Shown: positions 22,501-33,585 of the stretch, piece by piece | How the letters are laid out: every line of letters begins with the position of its first letter | Numbering within the stretch: position 1 is the stretch's first letter | Notes under the pieces: generated by a model | The model's database searches: none | Seen by the model: the letters and a program-made list of their open reading frames with translations, nothing else | What the model was told of the DNA's origin: nothing | Program-made: the position numbers and the translations under genes | Assembly: GCF_000208745.1 (NCBI RefSeq) | Contig: NC_030851.1 | Coordinates: forward strand, 3,438,634 to 3,502,633 | DNA: 64,000 nt | Reading direction: 5' to 3' | Source of the DNA: Theobroma cacao | Lineage: Eukaryota > Streptophyta > Magnoliopsida > Malvales > Malvaceae

Positions 22501-23640
22501 TGCTAAAATGGAAAGGCAATGCGTTTTGATGCAACTCAGCAAGTCCTTCAAGTGTTCCTGGTTCATGTATGATAGTCAAGACTAGAGTCTCTTTTTCTGT
22601 TCTTGTCATACATAACGGTGGGTGTTCTGCTTAAGACAAACGAGTAATTGGAGTCCTCAAAGGGACAAGAGAGCAAGAAAATTATGGCACAAAATGGTAT
22701 GTAAGGAGTTTGACAATGAGGTTTCCTTGTCTTTTTTAGAATAATTGTTATAATGCAATGATTTTCTAGGGATACCACTGTCACATTCTGGATTGAAGCA
22801 TTCCAAATCTGGGGAGTCGCACATGATGTAGCACTGCAGCATATATGCCCTACCATCTATACATTGAACAAGCACTGACTCTCAGAATCCCAGCTATCCT
22901 TCTGACATTGAAGCTTGTTCTCTGGAAACAAAATTGTAATCATCGCACCTTGAATTCTCCCATTTCGACAGATAAAAGGGACCACTAATACTGTTTCTTG
23001 TAGGAAAAAACTGTTGTTTTATCAGAAAGCCAATCATTCGGAGCTGGAATCAGCTGAAGGAAATGAAAATTTGCCATTCCTAGTTAGGAAAGGAAAATTG
23101 TATTGGAATTCCTATCATCATATTATTCATTAGCCGTTTTATATTAGAAACTAAGAGCAATGACAATCTTGTGGGTCTATATATATTGATTAGCCGTTTC
23201 TCATCAAGTTGGTTCTATAGACAATGAAAGGCGGCACTGTTGAAAGTCATTTTCTGGATTAGCTGGTTCCATTCAACCTATCATCCTTTTAAAGTCTATA
23301 ATGTTCTTCCACCAAAACAAAAAGTTCATAATGTTCATCACCAACTCATCACTTGTACGAGCCACGCATTATATCTTCAATGGGGAGACAATTTGATCCA
23401 AATTAGTGGTTGGTACTTCATCCAACTGGATCTCTTGGATATACATTTGAAATAAGAAAGGTCTCTATACGTATAGCCATGATCGATATTCATGGTTGCA
23501 AACGTTTTGTTAATGGTTTTTGCTCATCCTATAGCAATGCAGTGACTAAGTCTTTTTTCATCACACTTAGACGGTGTAAAAAAATATGTATAACTAGCTC
23601 AGAAAGGGCGTTTTTGACTCTTTAAAACTAAGTTTCTATG
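22501..23640. repeat. Conserved non-SAUR block, module copy B
   Basis: 22512-22700 matches 37150-37350: 'ggaaaggcaatgc', 'tttctgttcttgtca', 'cttaagacaaa', 'cctcaaagg.acaag' and 'aaaatg..atgtaaggag'. 22845-22930 matches 18270-18340. 23255-23345 matches the 'cattcaacctatcatcc' stretch that also lies upstream of the type 1 and type 2 SAURs. 23475-23590 matches 19875 and 38345. The minus-strand open frames 22563-22856 and 22657-22875 are not conserved between copies. No plus-strand SAUR follows. Confidence 0.5.
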
Positions 23641-24439
23641 GTAACCCTACAGGTTTCTGTTATTGTTCTCTCTCATGTAAGGTTTTTAATGTTTATGAAT
23701 AAAATAAAGTGCTTGCGTAATAGAAAACAAAATTGAGTTTAATTTAATATTTTTTTAGTGTACAAACTATAGTTACTATATCTTTTCTTGTGTTTACTCT
23801 TTTTATTTTTTTTCCTTTTTCCATCTTTGCTTTTTAGAATATCTCCAAAAAATTGTTTTTTCCCTTTTTTTAGGCATTTAATACACTTATTTTATTCTAT
23901 ATTATATTTTTATTTATCAAGATTTTTTTTTACTTTTTTGTATTTAAAGCAGGGAATATTTATATTATGATATTTGTTTCAAATTATAAGATAAAACACA
24001 TTTAAGTCAAAGCTTTTATCTAAATCTCTGTAAAAGTAAAAAAGAGTGGAAGAAAAAGAGACAGAGGGAGTGTTATTTTTTTTTTAATAAAAGAGAAGAG
24101 AAGTGTATGTGAAAAAGAAAATCATTCGACCCTAATTGGATATAGTTGATTCTTTTATATATATATAAAGAAAACAAGGGTAAATTCATACCTCGCATAC
24201 ATTAATAAAGTAATAATTGTCGCCAGTTTGACTTTTAGAGTCTCATGATGCTAATCATGAATGTAAATATAAACAATTAATGTCTTTGTTTTTTATTAAG
24301 ATAACAATTTAATACATTAGGACTTATTTCATGGCATTTTATTTCAAGACTTATTTTATGATTTATTTAGAACAAGGATGACCTCAAGTAAGTAAACAGG
24401 AAGATATATTAGACAAAATACACAGCAAAGGAAGATTGT
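23641..24439. other. AT-rich DNA at the start of the transposon island
   Basis: No gene. Very T-rich from 23780 to 23960. 24150-24260 (aagaaaacaagggta.., cctcgcata, agtaataattgtcgcc, gtctcatgatgctaatcatga) resembles two parts of 32825-33010, probably fragments of the same unnamed repeat. Confidence 0.4.
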
Positions 24440-25745
24440 TTACTGAGTGTTGAATACTAGGATTATGTGTCGGATGGTAAAGTTAGTATTAGTTATAACT
24501 GACCTAGTTGAACAAGAAGCCATAACCCAAGGTTTGATCATGTCATTTATATCAGAATCTTCATCATCACTTTGTCAAAAATCATTAGCTTCTCTTTACG
24601 CTCTAATCCGCTCCAGCTCCATAGCAATTTGTTTCGGGCCTATTCTGTCCTGGAAGTTTCAAGTATCTTTTTCCAAGTTTAGCAACGACTATAATCTCTT
24701 CTTGTGGACCATTGTTCATTACTTAAGGATGAAGAATATTTATTAAACAAGGAATTCTCATTCCTTGAAAGCAGAAAAAAGACTATCAAGCTTCTCGCTT
24801 CCTCTGATTGTGTTGAGGAAAAGGGTTTTTGTCTCGTTAAAAGTTCCACAAGAACAATTTCAAAACTATAAACATCGCTCTTCTCTATAAATTGATTTGA
24901 TTGAAACTACTATGGATCCAAGTATCTGAAAGTTCCTTGAACTCAAGTGGTTATATGAGTTTTCTCAATTGCGAATGATCTTGAAGTTTCGAAATCTAAC
25001 ACTTTTCCTCTATTTTTATTACATAGAAATATGTATTTTAATGTTGACGGCTCAGCCAGAGGACAGTCAAGACCTGCTAGTTGTGGTGGGGTCTTGCGCA
25101 ACTCAGACGGCTTTGTAGTAGGATTGTTCTTTTCTCCACTTGGTTTGCATGACTCCAATTATGCGGAATTGATGGCCATCTTGCATGCTCTTCGCCTCTT
25201 TTCCGTCTCCACTTACTCCTCTTCTCATTTAATTGTTGAGTCGAATTCAAGGGTTGCTCTATCTTGGATTAACTGTGTCGAATGAAGACGTTGGGATAAA
25301 TGGCACATATTCAACGAAATTGACTCACTGCTGCTTTTTGTCAGTAATGTGTCCTTCACTCATGTCTTTAGAGAAGGCAATTCATTCGCTGACTCCTTAG
25401 CCAGGTATGGTGCTGATGCTTCTGCTTCCTTCTCTGCTTGGTGGTAAACTCGTAAGTTGCTATATGACTCTTGCGCTGCAATCTTTCTTTTTGCTCCATT
25501 GTCAGTCTTATTTTATATTGCTTTGAACTCCCTCTCTATGTTGATGTTCTCCTCTTTTTGATGCTTCTTGTTAGTCCTTTTGTCGCAACAGCTTGCCAAC
25601 TGTTGCCTGTAGATGCTTGTACTTATTGGCCTTTTGGCTTTCATTCACTGTAGTCTTAGTGACTTTAATGAAAATTTATTTTGGTTGAGCAAAAAAAAAT
25701 TACATAGAAATATGTTACTAGATTTTGTATGTCAATTATAAATAG
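24440..25745 (-). pseudogene. Wall-associated-kinase-like fragment, split by a LINE
   Basis: Minus-strand remnant of a receptor-like kinase of the WAK/WAKL type. From right to left: KSSNIFL near 25702-25730 (catalytic loop; the HRD equivalent is degenerate with a stop), then across the LINE insertion KVLDFETSRSFAIEKTHITT near 24945-25010 (DFG changed to DFE). Next come VQGTFRYLDP, two stops, FQSNQFIEKSDVYSFEIVLVE and LLTRQKPFSSTQSEE, and near 24570-24620 KQIAMELERIRA. This order fits the C-terminal half of a WAK kinase domain. The N-terminal kinase lobe and the extracellular part are missing. Many stops and lost catalytic residues show that it is dead. I saw no other kinase sequence in the window. 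Confidence 0.8.
25018..25715 (+). mobile_element. 5'-truncated LINE with RNase H domain and 17-bp TSD
   Basis: The identical 17-mer ATTACATAGAAATATGT occurs at 25018-25034 and 25699-25715, flanking the insert 25035-25698, which ends in a short A tract (25690-25699). The insert encodes the C-terminal RNase H domain of a plant L1-type LINE: FNVDGSARGQ, then GGVLRNSDG, NYAELMAILHAL, VESNSRVALSWI, a TGA stop at 25283-25285, and further in frame HVFREGNSFADSLARYG. The ATG at 25031 comes from target DNA. Truncation at the 5' end and the long TSD are typical of target-primed reverse transcription. It sits inside the kinase pseudogene. Confidence 0.85.
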
Positions 25746-26079
25746 GGATAAAAAAAGCAAAATGCAAATAAGATAAAGTATTAATTATTTTTGTTGAAAT
25801 TCGTAAATGCAAATAAGATAATTAATTTTTTTCATTGGATAAGTAAATCAAAATGAATGGTGCAATTAATCATAGTCAACATTCTAAAAAACTTTGCTGA
25901 AATTTTAAACAGAAGTAACTAAACAACTTGAAAACTAAAACATAACATGTAACTAAAAACAAACAAAGCTTAAAATTTTAAATTCTCCCCCAAACTTAAA
26001 ACTAACATTATCCTCAATGTTAAAAAATAAAGAAGAAAAGTTAAGAATACTCCCTTGGTTAATGAAGATCCTCTAATCT
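25746..26079. other. AT-rich spacer
   Basis: No gene or recognisable element; short repeats of 'gcaaataagataa' at about 25764 and 25807. Confidence 0.35.
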
Positions 26080-27410
26080 TCCTCTTCATCCTCATTATAT
26101 CCAAAGTTGTTAGGAGAATCCATTAAAGCGACAAAAATCTAAATAAGAAAAAAAAACAAAAACAAATTAGTAGAAAAATTTAACTAAATGAAAAGATAAC
26201 GTCAAAGGAATAGAGTTTTGAAAGCTTGGGTTGCCTCTCAAGAAGTGCTTCTTTATAATCACTAACTTGAATATGGCACCCCATTCGGCTTTTCTTCATC
26301 CACAACAGACGACTTGAGTTTCATTCCATTGACCATAAATGCTCCAATGGCCTCATATTCTATCTCTGTTATCCCACATGGATAGATCTTGATCACTTAA
26401 AGAAGACCCAACCATTTTGCCTTATGTTTCCATGGAAAAAGATTGATGGATGACTCATGAAGGGAAGGTAGTAGAATATGCTCCTCATGCCATTGCTTGG
26501 TTGTAAGTTGTGGAGGCAGTAGCTTTAACTCTAAAGTTGGCATTTGCTTCACTAGAGGTAGTGGAATGGGTTTTCCTTTATCCACATCAACTGATTCCAC
26601 TCTATAGTAAGTATTTATAGAGGAAGGATATTTGGTCGAATTGAGTAAATTAGACACTCCTTCCTCCTTTAGCTTAACTTCATCAACTTAAGTTTGCCCT
26701 TTAGCTTTTTTAACCACTATTTCCAACTGAGGAAAAGGTAGTGTTAGTGGTTTTTCTTTTGCCTCCTTCTCTTGAGTTTGTTTATTAGACTTCTCAACCA
26801 TTATTACTTTCTCAACTAACTTCACTTGAGTTTCAACTTGTTTACTATTGCTTGTTACCTCATTTCCACTTGTAAGGGTGACTGTTAAACAAGATTCCTA
26901 ACTTTCTCTCCTATGAATAGCTTCAGTTTCACTAGGCAAGGTTCTTTGAGGTATATTGTTGATAGAATTTGAAAGTTAACCAACTTGAGTCTCAAGGTTT
27001 GTCAATGAAACTGCTTAACTATGAATGAGAGAATTAGTCATTGCCATGAATTGAATGAACATCTCTTCCACAGATGTTTTTTTCTCAATCATGGGAGCTC
27101 TCGCTTGAGGTGGAAATCTAGTAAACTTATCAAGCTTTAGAGTTGATGAAGATCTTTGATTGTTACTCCAAGAAAAGTTTTGATGACTCCACCATATAGA
27201 ATTATAATGTTAGCATACAAGTTGTCTTACAGCCAATTGTGATTCCTTATAAATTGAACTGATTCCCAACAATGGTTACTTGAATGCCCTTTTCCATAAA
27301 ACTCACATGTCGCAAATGGTCTCTTAATGGCTTAAATTCCCATAGTTTCAAATTTTTGAACAAGGCAGCCACTCAACTAGTCAAAGTAGTTAAAGCATCC
27401 ATTGTGTGAA
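26080..27410 (-). mobile_element. Ty3/gypsy relic: gag joined to integrase end
   Basis: Reading the minus strand from about 27400: MDALTTLTS, then a zinc-knuckle-like CEFYGKGHSSNHC with ESVQF, as in plant gypsy gag. Further on come NFSWSNN, EEMFIQFMAMTNS, LTNLETQVGQLSNSIN-like and PQRTLPSETEA segments, all typical of Athila-like gag. Then KPIPLPLVKQMPTLELKLLP (26500-26580), and soon LFPWKHKAKWLGLL, a stop, and VIKIYPCGITEIEYEAIGAF, VNGMKLK (26310-26420). The latter two resemble the end of integrase rather than gag. Protease, reverse transcriptase and RNase H are absent, so I infer a large internal deletion. Stops and frameshifts occur throughout. Confidence 0.7.
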
Positions 27411-28284
27411 AATGCCTAAAAAAAATAAAGAAAAGCAAAAAGAAACAAAACTTGAATTAAGACTAGCTAGCTAGCTATTAATATTAGCAAAAGAATAAAA
27501 AAACAATTCCTCGGCAACTGTTCCAAAAACTTATTGAATTTCTAATTCATCAAGACAATTTACCTTAAAACTTTAATCAAATTAGCAAAACATCATGCAA
27601 GTGCACACAGTTAACAAGTAATATAGTAGTGAGTGAGTTATCGTCTCCACAGGAAATTATATCTAAATTCTTGCTAATTACTAAAATTGGGTAATCTAAT
27701 CTTATCCAAGGAAATCTAGTATTGAAATTAATTGAAAATGAAAATTAAAGAAGCAAGGCTAAGCTAGTGCACTAAGCTAAAATAAATTGCAAGTAAATTG
27801 AGTTAGAAAATAGTGGGGAAGTACCTAGGATTATAGTTTTAATTAATGCTTTATTTAGACTTAAGATTGACTAATTACCTACTTTTATGCAAAATTAATG
27901 CTAGCCTAGGATCCTTAAGTATGTACGATTCTCTGTTGAGACATCGTACAATGGCCTAGCTTAATTTTATTCTCTATATGTCTATTGCTAATTAATTAAG
28001 CTAAATTTCTTAAGTATAAGTTCTATAAATTGACTGTATATAGTTAATAGGTGTATGTCTACTGTAGTAACGTGCAAGCCCACGAACCCATCCGCTACAA
28101 GTAAAAAATTTAGGGAGTCCCCACCAATCTTTTTTATCTAGATGCGATTAGTCACCTATTAAATTTGTTCTTCTTGACGAAGTCCTAAATTAATTTTAGG
28201 ATCGTTTAAAGAATAAGACTCAGTCTACGTATTTCAAAATTGGGTTCGAGAGTACGGTTATGCACGGAAAAAAATTAACACTCC
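27411..28284. mobile_element. Probable 5' untranslated part of the gypsy relic
   Basis: Contiguous with the gag remnant and without its own coding. It holds phrases such as 'gtgcacacagttaacaagta' and 'gtgagttatcgtctccacagg' (27600-27655) that I associate with leader or LTR regions of degenerate plant retrotransposons. I could not locate a primer-binding site or an LTR border, so assignment rests mainly on position. Confidence 0.3.
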
Positions 28285-31139
28285 TGTGATGCCCATTCCA
28301 TGAATTGTACCACTTAATCATATGTTATCCTATTAACTTTAACTTTTTAATTTTATTCTTATGTTTCCCTAATCCTTATTTATTTATTTTATCTTTGATT
28401 TTATTTATAAATTAAAACATTTTATTTGGTTTTACGGGTGAGATGTGCACATGATGCAATTGTGAAATGCATGACATAAAATATGGATAATGCCAAACGA
28501 AAACCTTTTATTGAGTGTACTTTTCAAATTTGCCCATCATACTGGTAGGATCCGAGGGTATTCTCTCACATAAGAAAATACTCGGCAAACTCGCATTCGC
28601 AAGTTTAATGAGTAAATCCCATCATCGGGGTAGTCGTTCGTCAATAAAAATAATATTTTCGTAAATGCAGTCTTATTAAAAGTGAAAGTCTTTTATTAAA
28701 GATATTCTTTGAGCCCTCTCATTGTACTGGTAGGACTCGGAGGTATCCTTTCACCTAAAATTTTTTTCGAAAAAACTCACCTTCTCAAGCTCCTTTGAAA
28801 AATTTCATCCTTGGAGCTTTGACTCGTACACACAATACGTTTAAATGTCATGACATTTAACAATACAATAATGAGGTGTGATGTACCCATAAATTTTAAT
28901 ATTTGTTTATTAAACTTCCTACAACTCTTTCGTTATTTTTTTGAAATTTCTTCTCATTAATTTTCTTTGTATGCATATATATCATGGATAAATATTTTAT
29001 ATTTATTACTTTTATCTAACTATATTTTTTATTTCATTTTATTATATATATTTTTACATTCAAGTATTTATCTATTTTTGTTGTATAAATTTTCCTTTTT
29101 ATCTAAATACTATTTCTTTTTAAGCCAAATATCTCATTTCATAATTATTATTTACGTATATATTTTTTTATAAATCAATTTATTTCCCATTTTTATTAAC
29201 CTAACCTATTTTCTTTTTGACTAGCTATTTTTTATATTTTCTCATAAATCTATCTTATATTTTCCTTTTATATTTTAGTTGTATTGACTATAGTGAATTT
29301 ACCATCATTGAAAGTTTTATTATTTTTTACTATTTATTTATTATCTTCATCATTTCTTTACTTCTGTTGTTTTTATATTTTGCTTAATTAATAATCATGT
29401 TTATATATTTTCATTTATTTACGATTAGAAACATAAGGATTTGAAATTAAGACCCTCGCATCGTACTGGTGGGATCTTAATTGAAATCCTTTGCCTAGAA
29501 AAATTTATCCGGTATTGTGATTTTACGCACTCCGAATAATATTTCATCATCAGTATGATTTATATAATTTTCACAGTTATTAATATTATAACATGCTTTT
29601 AACCAAACCTAGATACTTTTTTACCTATTAATATTGATCCTAAATATATTATTATTATTATTATGATTATTATTACTCTACCCTTTTTGAAATAAATATT
29701 TTTTCTATTTTTTAAAAAATTCTCTTTTTACTGTTTTTACTTATTTTTCTATCCTATTTTTTATGACTAAATATTTCATTACTTTTCATATTTGCCATCG
29801 ATCTAAATTTATTTCTCTACAACTAAATATTTTTCTATTCTTTCCTATTTAAATCTCTTTTTTTTTGTTTTGCTAAATTGTTATTTATTTTTATAACTTT
29901 CTACCTAAACCTATAACCCTTTATTTTCTTCTTATATATCTTACCTTTCTAAACCTAAACATTTATAGATAACTATTTATCTATCTTTTTCATTTCCAAC
30001 ATTCTATTTATTATTATTATTATTATTATTTATATCTTTTTTACTATTTCTTTAATTCTTATTCTAATAATACTTTACATGTATATTTTATTCCTACATC
30101 ATTTATTAATATGCATAACCAACAAAAATGCAAACAAACCCAAGCATATGAAAAATAAGAAGGGGTGAGAAAAGCCCATACCAAGTGGACACAAATAGGC
30201 CCAAAAGTTAGCAAACTCTGTTAATACTCTCGTGGGCTAGCTGCGGCCCGCCTCTTCCAACCTTTTCCCTCTTTTTTTTGTGTGTTATGCTATAAATGGT
30301 GCCATTTAGCACCTTGCTCCTTACAACCCTAACCATAAATTCTTTCTTTTCTCCTCTCCCTCATTTTTCATTTTCATTTTCTCTTTCTAACAACTGTTCT
30401 CCCTTCTCTCTTAAATAACTTCCCCCTCTCACTCTTTTTCTCAATAAAAAACCTAAACCTTCAAATTTTCAAACTCTCATCAACCCTCCACCAACGGCTA
30501 CTTCCCCTTCCAAAACCTCACCAAACCCATTTCCAAGATCTTGTTTTCGATTTTAATGGTTTTTTGCTTTTTTTCGTTTCTTTGTTTTTTGGTTGTTTTT
30601 TGCATTTTTGGTTTCTTTTTTTTTATTTAGTTTTTTATTATGGCTAGGAATTTCGGCTAGTAGAAAACTAGGGTATTTTGGTTCTTGTTTTCTTAAGGAT
30701 TTTTAAACTTCTAGCAAGGGTTTTTAGGGTTTTAGTAGGCTAGGGTTCTTTAAAAATGGGATTTTTGGCTATTGGTTTTTTTATTTCTAAGGTTCTTAGG
30801 GATTTTTTATTTTGCAGATTTGGCTCCTTAGGGTTTTTTTTTTTCAATCCGATCTCTTCCCAAAATAAAAAAATTTGAGGGTTTTTATATAACCCGATTG
30901 TCCAAGTTTTTGGACAATCAGAAAGTGAAATCATGCTCTTTTGAGCATGATTTTACAAGTGAGGGACTTTGAGTCAAAGAAAACCTGTGGGTGGCAACCG
31001 GAGATGACCCAAATCTAGCTGCCCATTGTTCATTACATGTTTTGTGCAGGCTGTTGACTATGGAGGCCAAGCATGGTTTTTTTTTTAACAGTGATTTATT
31101 TATTTTATTTATTATTTGGGTAAAAAATAGGTTCCTACA
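28285..31139 (+). mobile_element. Candidate solo LTR, about 2.9 kb
   Basis: Starts TGTGATGCCC and ends GGTTCCTACA, consistent with TG...CA LTR ends. A promoter-like TATAAATG lies near 30290, followed by a pyrimidine-rich leader (30330-30520) as in LTR R-U5 regions. Inside are three similar 'cat(c/t)gtactggtaggat(c/t)..g' blocks (28538, 28715, 29460) and long AT tracts. There is no gag or pol. The 8-mer AATTAACA occurs just outside the left end (28273-28280) and at the right end (31139-31146), but it is not placed as a clean 5-bp duplication should be. The minus-strand frame 30740-30934 is a shadow of T-rich DNA. Confidence 0.35.
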
Positions 31140-32120
31140 ATTAACAAATCACCTAATTAATTTTTAATTACAATGATTATATACTACCCAAATCATGAAC
31201 TTTTTAGATTAACTTTGTCAAGTATTAAATATTTCATAAAAATAAGTAATAGTCAATCAAGCATCCAAATTATACATTAATATTTATCATAATCCTAAAA
31301 AGGAAAGTTTAGTTTAACATTTCAACAGTCCACAACAAAATTTAAGCAAAACTAAGTATTTCTATAGGGAGATTTTGAGAGAGAGAAATAAACTAGTGAG
31401 AGAAAACTCTATTTGTTGTAGCTTTGTCAAGCATTTTTTTCAAGATTTTTCCTCTTCTTTTTTCCTTGTGGAAGGCTCCTTTTGGCCTCTGAAGTTGCTC
31501 AACCCAAAACCCCCTTTTCTCAACTCAAAAACATGTATTTAAACCTTCCACTAGCCATAGAACCTTGTGCAAAAATTTCTTCATTAAATGACATATTTTC
31601 CCTACAGTCAAAATGGATTTGCGCTACAGTGAAAAAGTCTTTGACTTAGAGCTGTTTTCTTCATGTTTCTTGCTGCAGTGAAACTGTATTTCGCTGTAGT
31701 GAAAAACTCTCTTACTTGAGTTGTTGGAAATCTAGCAGCAGTCAAAATGAATCTTGCTGCAGCAATAAACTTGCTGTTTTGTACTATGCAATCTGCTATA
31801 GTCAGTTGACTTCCTCTGCATTTTTGAGCATGATACCTTCTGAATTAAGTAAAATGCTGAACATTAAAATTGTAGCCCTCCTCTTAGCTTTCTGTAAGTC
31901 CAAGAATCGTGTCGATTGGAGTTCTGTAACTCAAGTTATATTCAAAACATTGCAACATGTTTGGAGGCTAACTTAAGCAAAAGTGCATGATCCTTTGCAA
32001 ATTTGACATCCAAACTATTTTCACCTTCATCAACATATAGCACAATTAATAGAAGGTACAAACAAGACTTCATAACAATAAAATAGACTCAAATTATTTA
32101 ATTAAACTTTTAAAGTATGC
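31140..32120. other. Retrotransposon-like DNA with GCTGCAGTGAAA motifs
   Basis: No gene. 31600-31830 repeats variants of 'gct(g/a)cagtgaaaa' and 'cagtcaaaatg' six or more times. This may be the other half of the gypsy relic interrupted by the candidate solo LTR, but no coding sequence proves it. The 86-codon frame at 31716 is not a recognisable protein. Confidence 0.3.
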
Positions 32121-33167
32121 ATAAAATAAATATTAAAAAAAATGTAAAAACAAAATCTAAATTAATTAAAAAATAATTATATTCTTTTCTGTTGCAAATA
32201 TCTTTATTATCGTTATATTGTCAGAGCATGATGAACAAAACTTGTAAGAAGCATTCATTCAAAACGTACGACAATATTTATATTTAGAATATTTAATGTC
32301 TTTATAATACTGACATTTGCTCGATTTTGTCATTTAAGAAATGAATAAAATGAAGTTATTTTCACATAAAAATATATTAATAAAAAGTACGAGATATAAA
32401 TTTATATTCATAAATAGTGTCTTTTTTTTCCTATATAGTTTTTTTCTTTCTTTTTTTAAAGTTTAGTGTAAATTTTCACTATCTATAATTAAGGACTATT
32501 CTTATACTCTTTTATCATGTTTAAGTTGTCATATGTTGATTTTCTTTAGTAAAAAATTTTCAACTTTAACTTTATTATTATATATATTTTTTATGATTAA
32601 ATTTTAGAAAATATATCTAAAATTTAGATCATTGAAAAATCCTTAAAACATTTTTTTCATAATTTTTATCAATAATAAATAAAAATAAAAAATTAAGTTG
32701 AGAAAAAAAAATTTAATTCTTTTACTAATGAAAACTCAATATATGCCAAATTTATTGAAAAAAACAAGAATAGTTGTAAATAAATATATAGATGCGGAAA
32801 GTAGTAGTCGTCATCCATAGCTCAATATATATAAGAAGACAAGTGTAATTACATGCCTCGCATATATCAGTAAAATAATAGTCTGTCATAAATGTGGTTT
32901 ATCTTCCTGCAAACATATATATAGATGCTTGTAGCTTAAGTTTGTCCAATAATATTCATCGTCGTGATTAGCATCTTGAGACCCAAAAAGGCAAACTGAC
33001 GACTATTACTTTACTTATATATATATAGAAGAAGTATTGTAACTTGTAAAGATTGATGAATAAGGGTTACAAACAGGATTATGTAATGGTTTCAATCATA
33101 TAGTCATATGATTGCCATGAGTCTCTTGTTGTCCAACTTCCAATCACATTTTTGTTCTTGCATTCAA
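32121..33167. other. AT-rich DNA with an unnamed repeat
   Basis: No gene. 32825-32890 (agaagacaagtgtaattac..., gcctcgcata, agtaaaataatagtc) and the reverse complement of 32940-33012 (agtaatagtcgtcagtttgcc, gtctcaagatgctaatcacga) together resemble 24160-24265, so the two arms may form an inverted arrangement of one element. Confidence 0.35.
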
Positions 33168-33585
33168 AATCTTAGAATCGGTTCATCAAACTCTAAAATC
33201 GGTTCACACCAAATTCTAAAATTGATTAACAAAATTTAAAACCGATTCATCAAACCTTAAAACCTTAAAATCGGTTCACACAACTCTAAAATTACACTAA
33301 ACCTTAAAACCAATTTATAAGACACTAAAACTTGATTCACGAAATTCTAAAACCAATTTACCAGACTTTAAAACAAGTTCACCAAACTCTAAAGCCAGTT
33401 CACAAAACCGTATAACCTATTCACAAAATTTTAAAACCGATCACCAAATCTTAAAATGTGTTCACAAGATCCTAAAACTAATTCACAAAACTCTAAAACC
33501 AATCACCAAAACTTTAAAATCGATTCATCAAACCCTAAAATCAATTCTTGAACTCTAAAATCGATTGATAATCCTTAAAATGAGA
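33168..33585. repeat. Minisatellite with unit of about 21 bp
   Basis: About 18-20 imperfect head-to-tail copies (counted by eye) of a unit close to TCTAAAACCGATTCACCAAA. Copies differ mostly at the CGATT/CGGTT/CAATT positions and by small length changes. There are no genes in or beside it. Confidence 0.8.

Noticed and set aside
22563..22875. Cysteine-containing minus-strand frames that might be a small secreted protein
   Set aside because: They overlap each other in different frames, lack a convincing signal peptide, and the other two copies of the block do not keep either frame.
23788..23970. Phe-rich 60-codon frame as a membrane peptide
   Set aside because: It is low-complexity T-rich DNA with no conservation.
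28967..29173. Tyr/Phe/Ile-rich frame as a membrane protein
   Set aside because: It is explained by AT-rich sequence within the candidate LTR.
31716..31976. 86-codon frame between retroelement pieces
   Set aside because: No domain, and it is composed of repeated CTGCAGTGAAA-like DNA.
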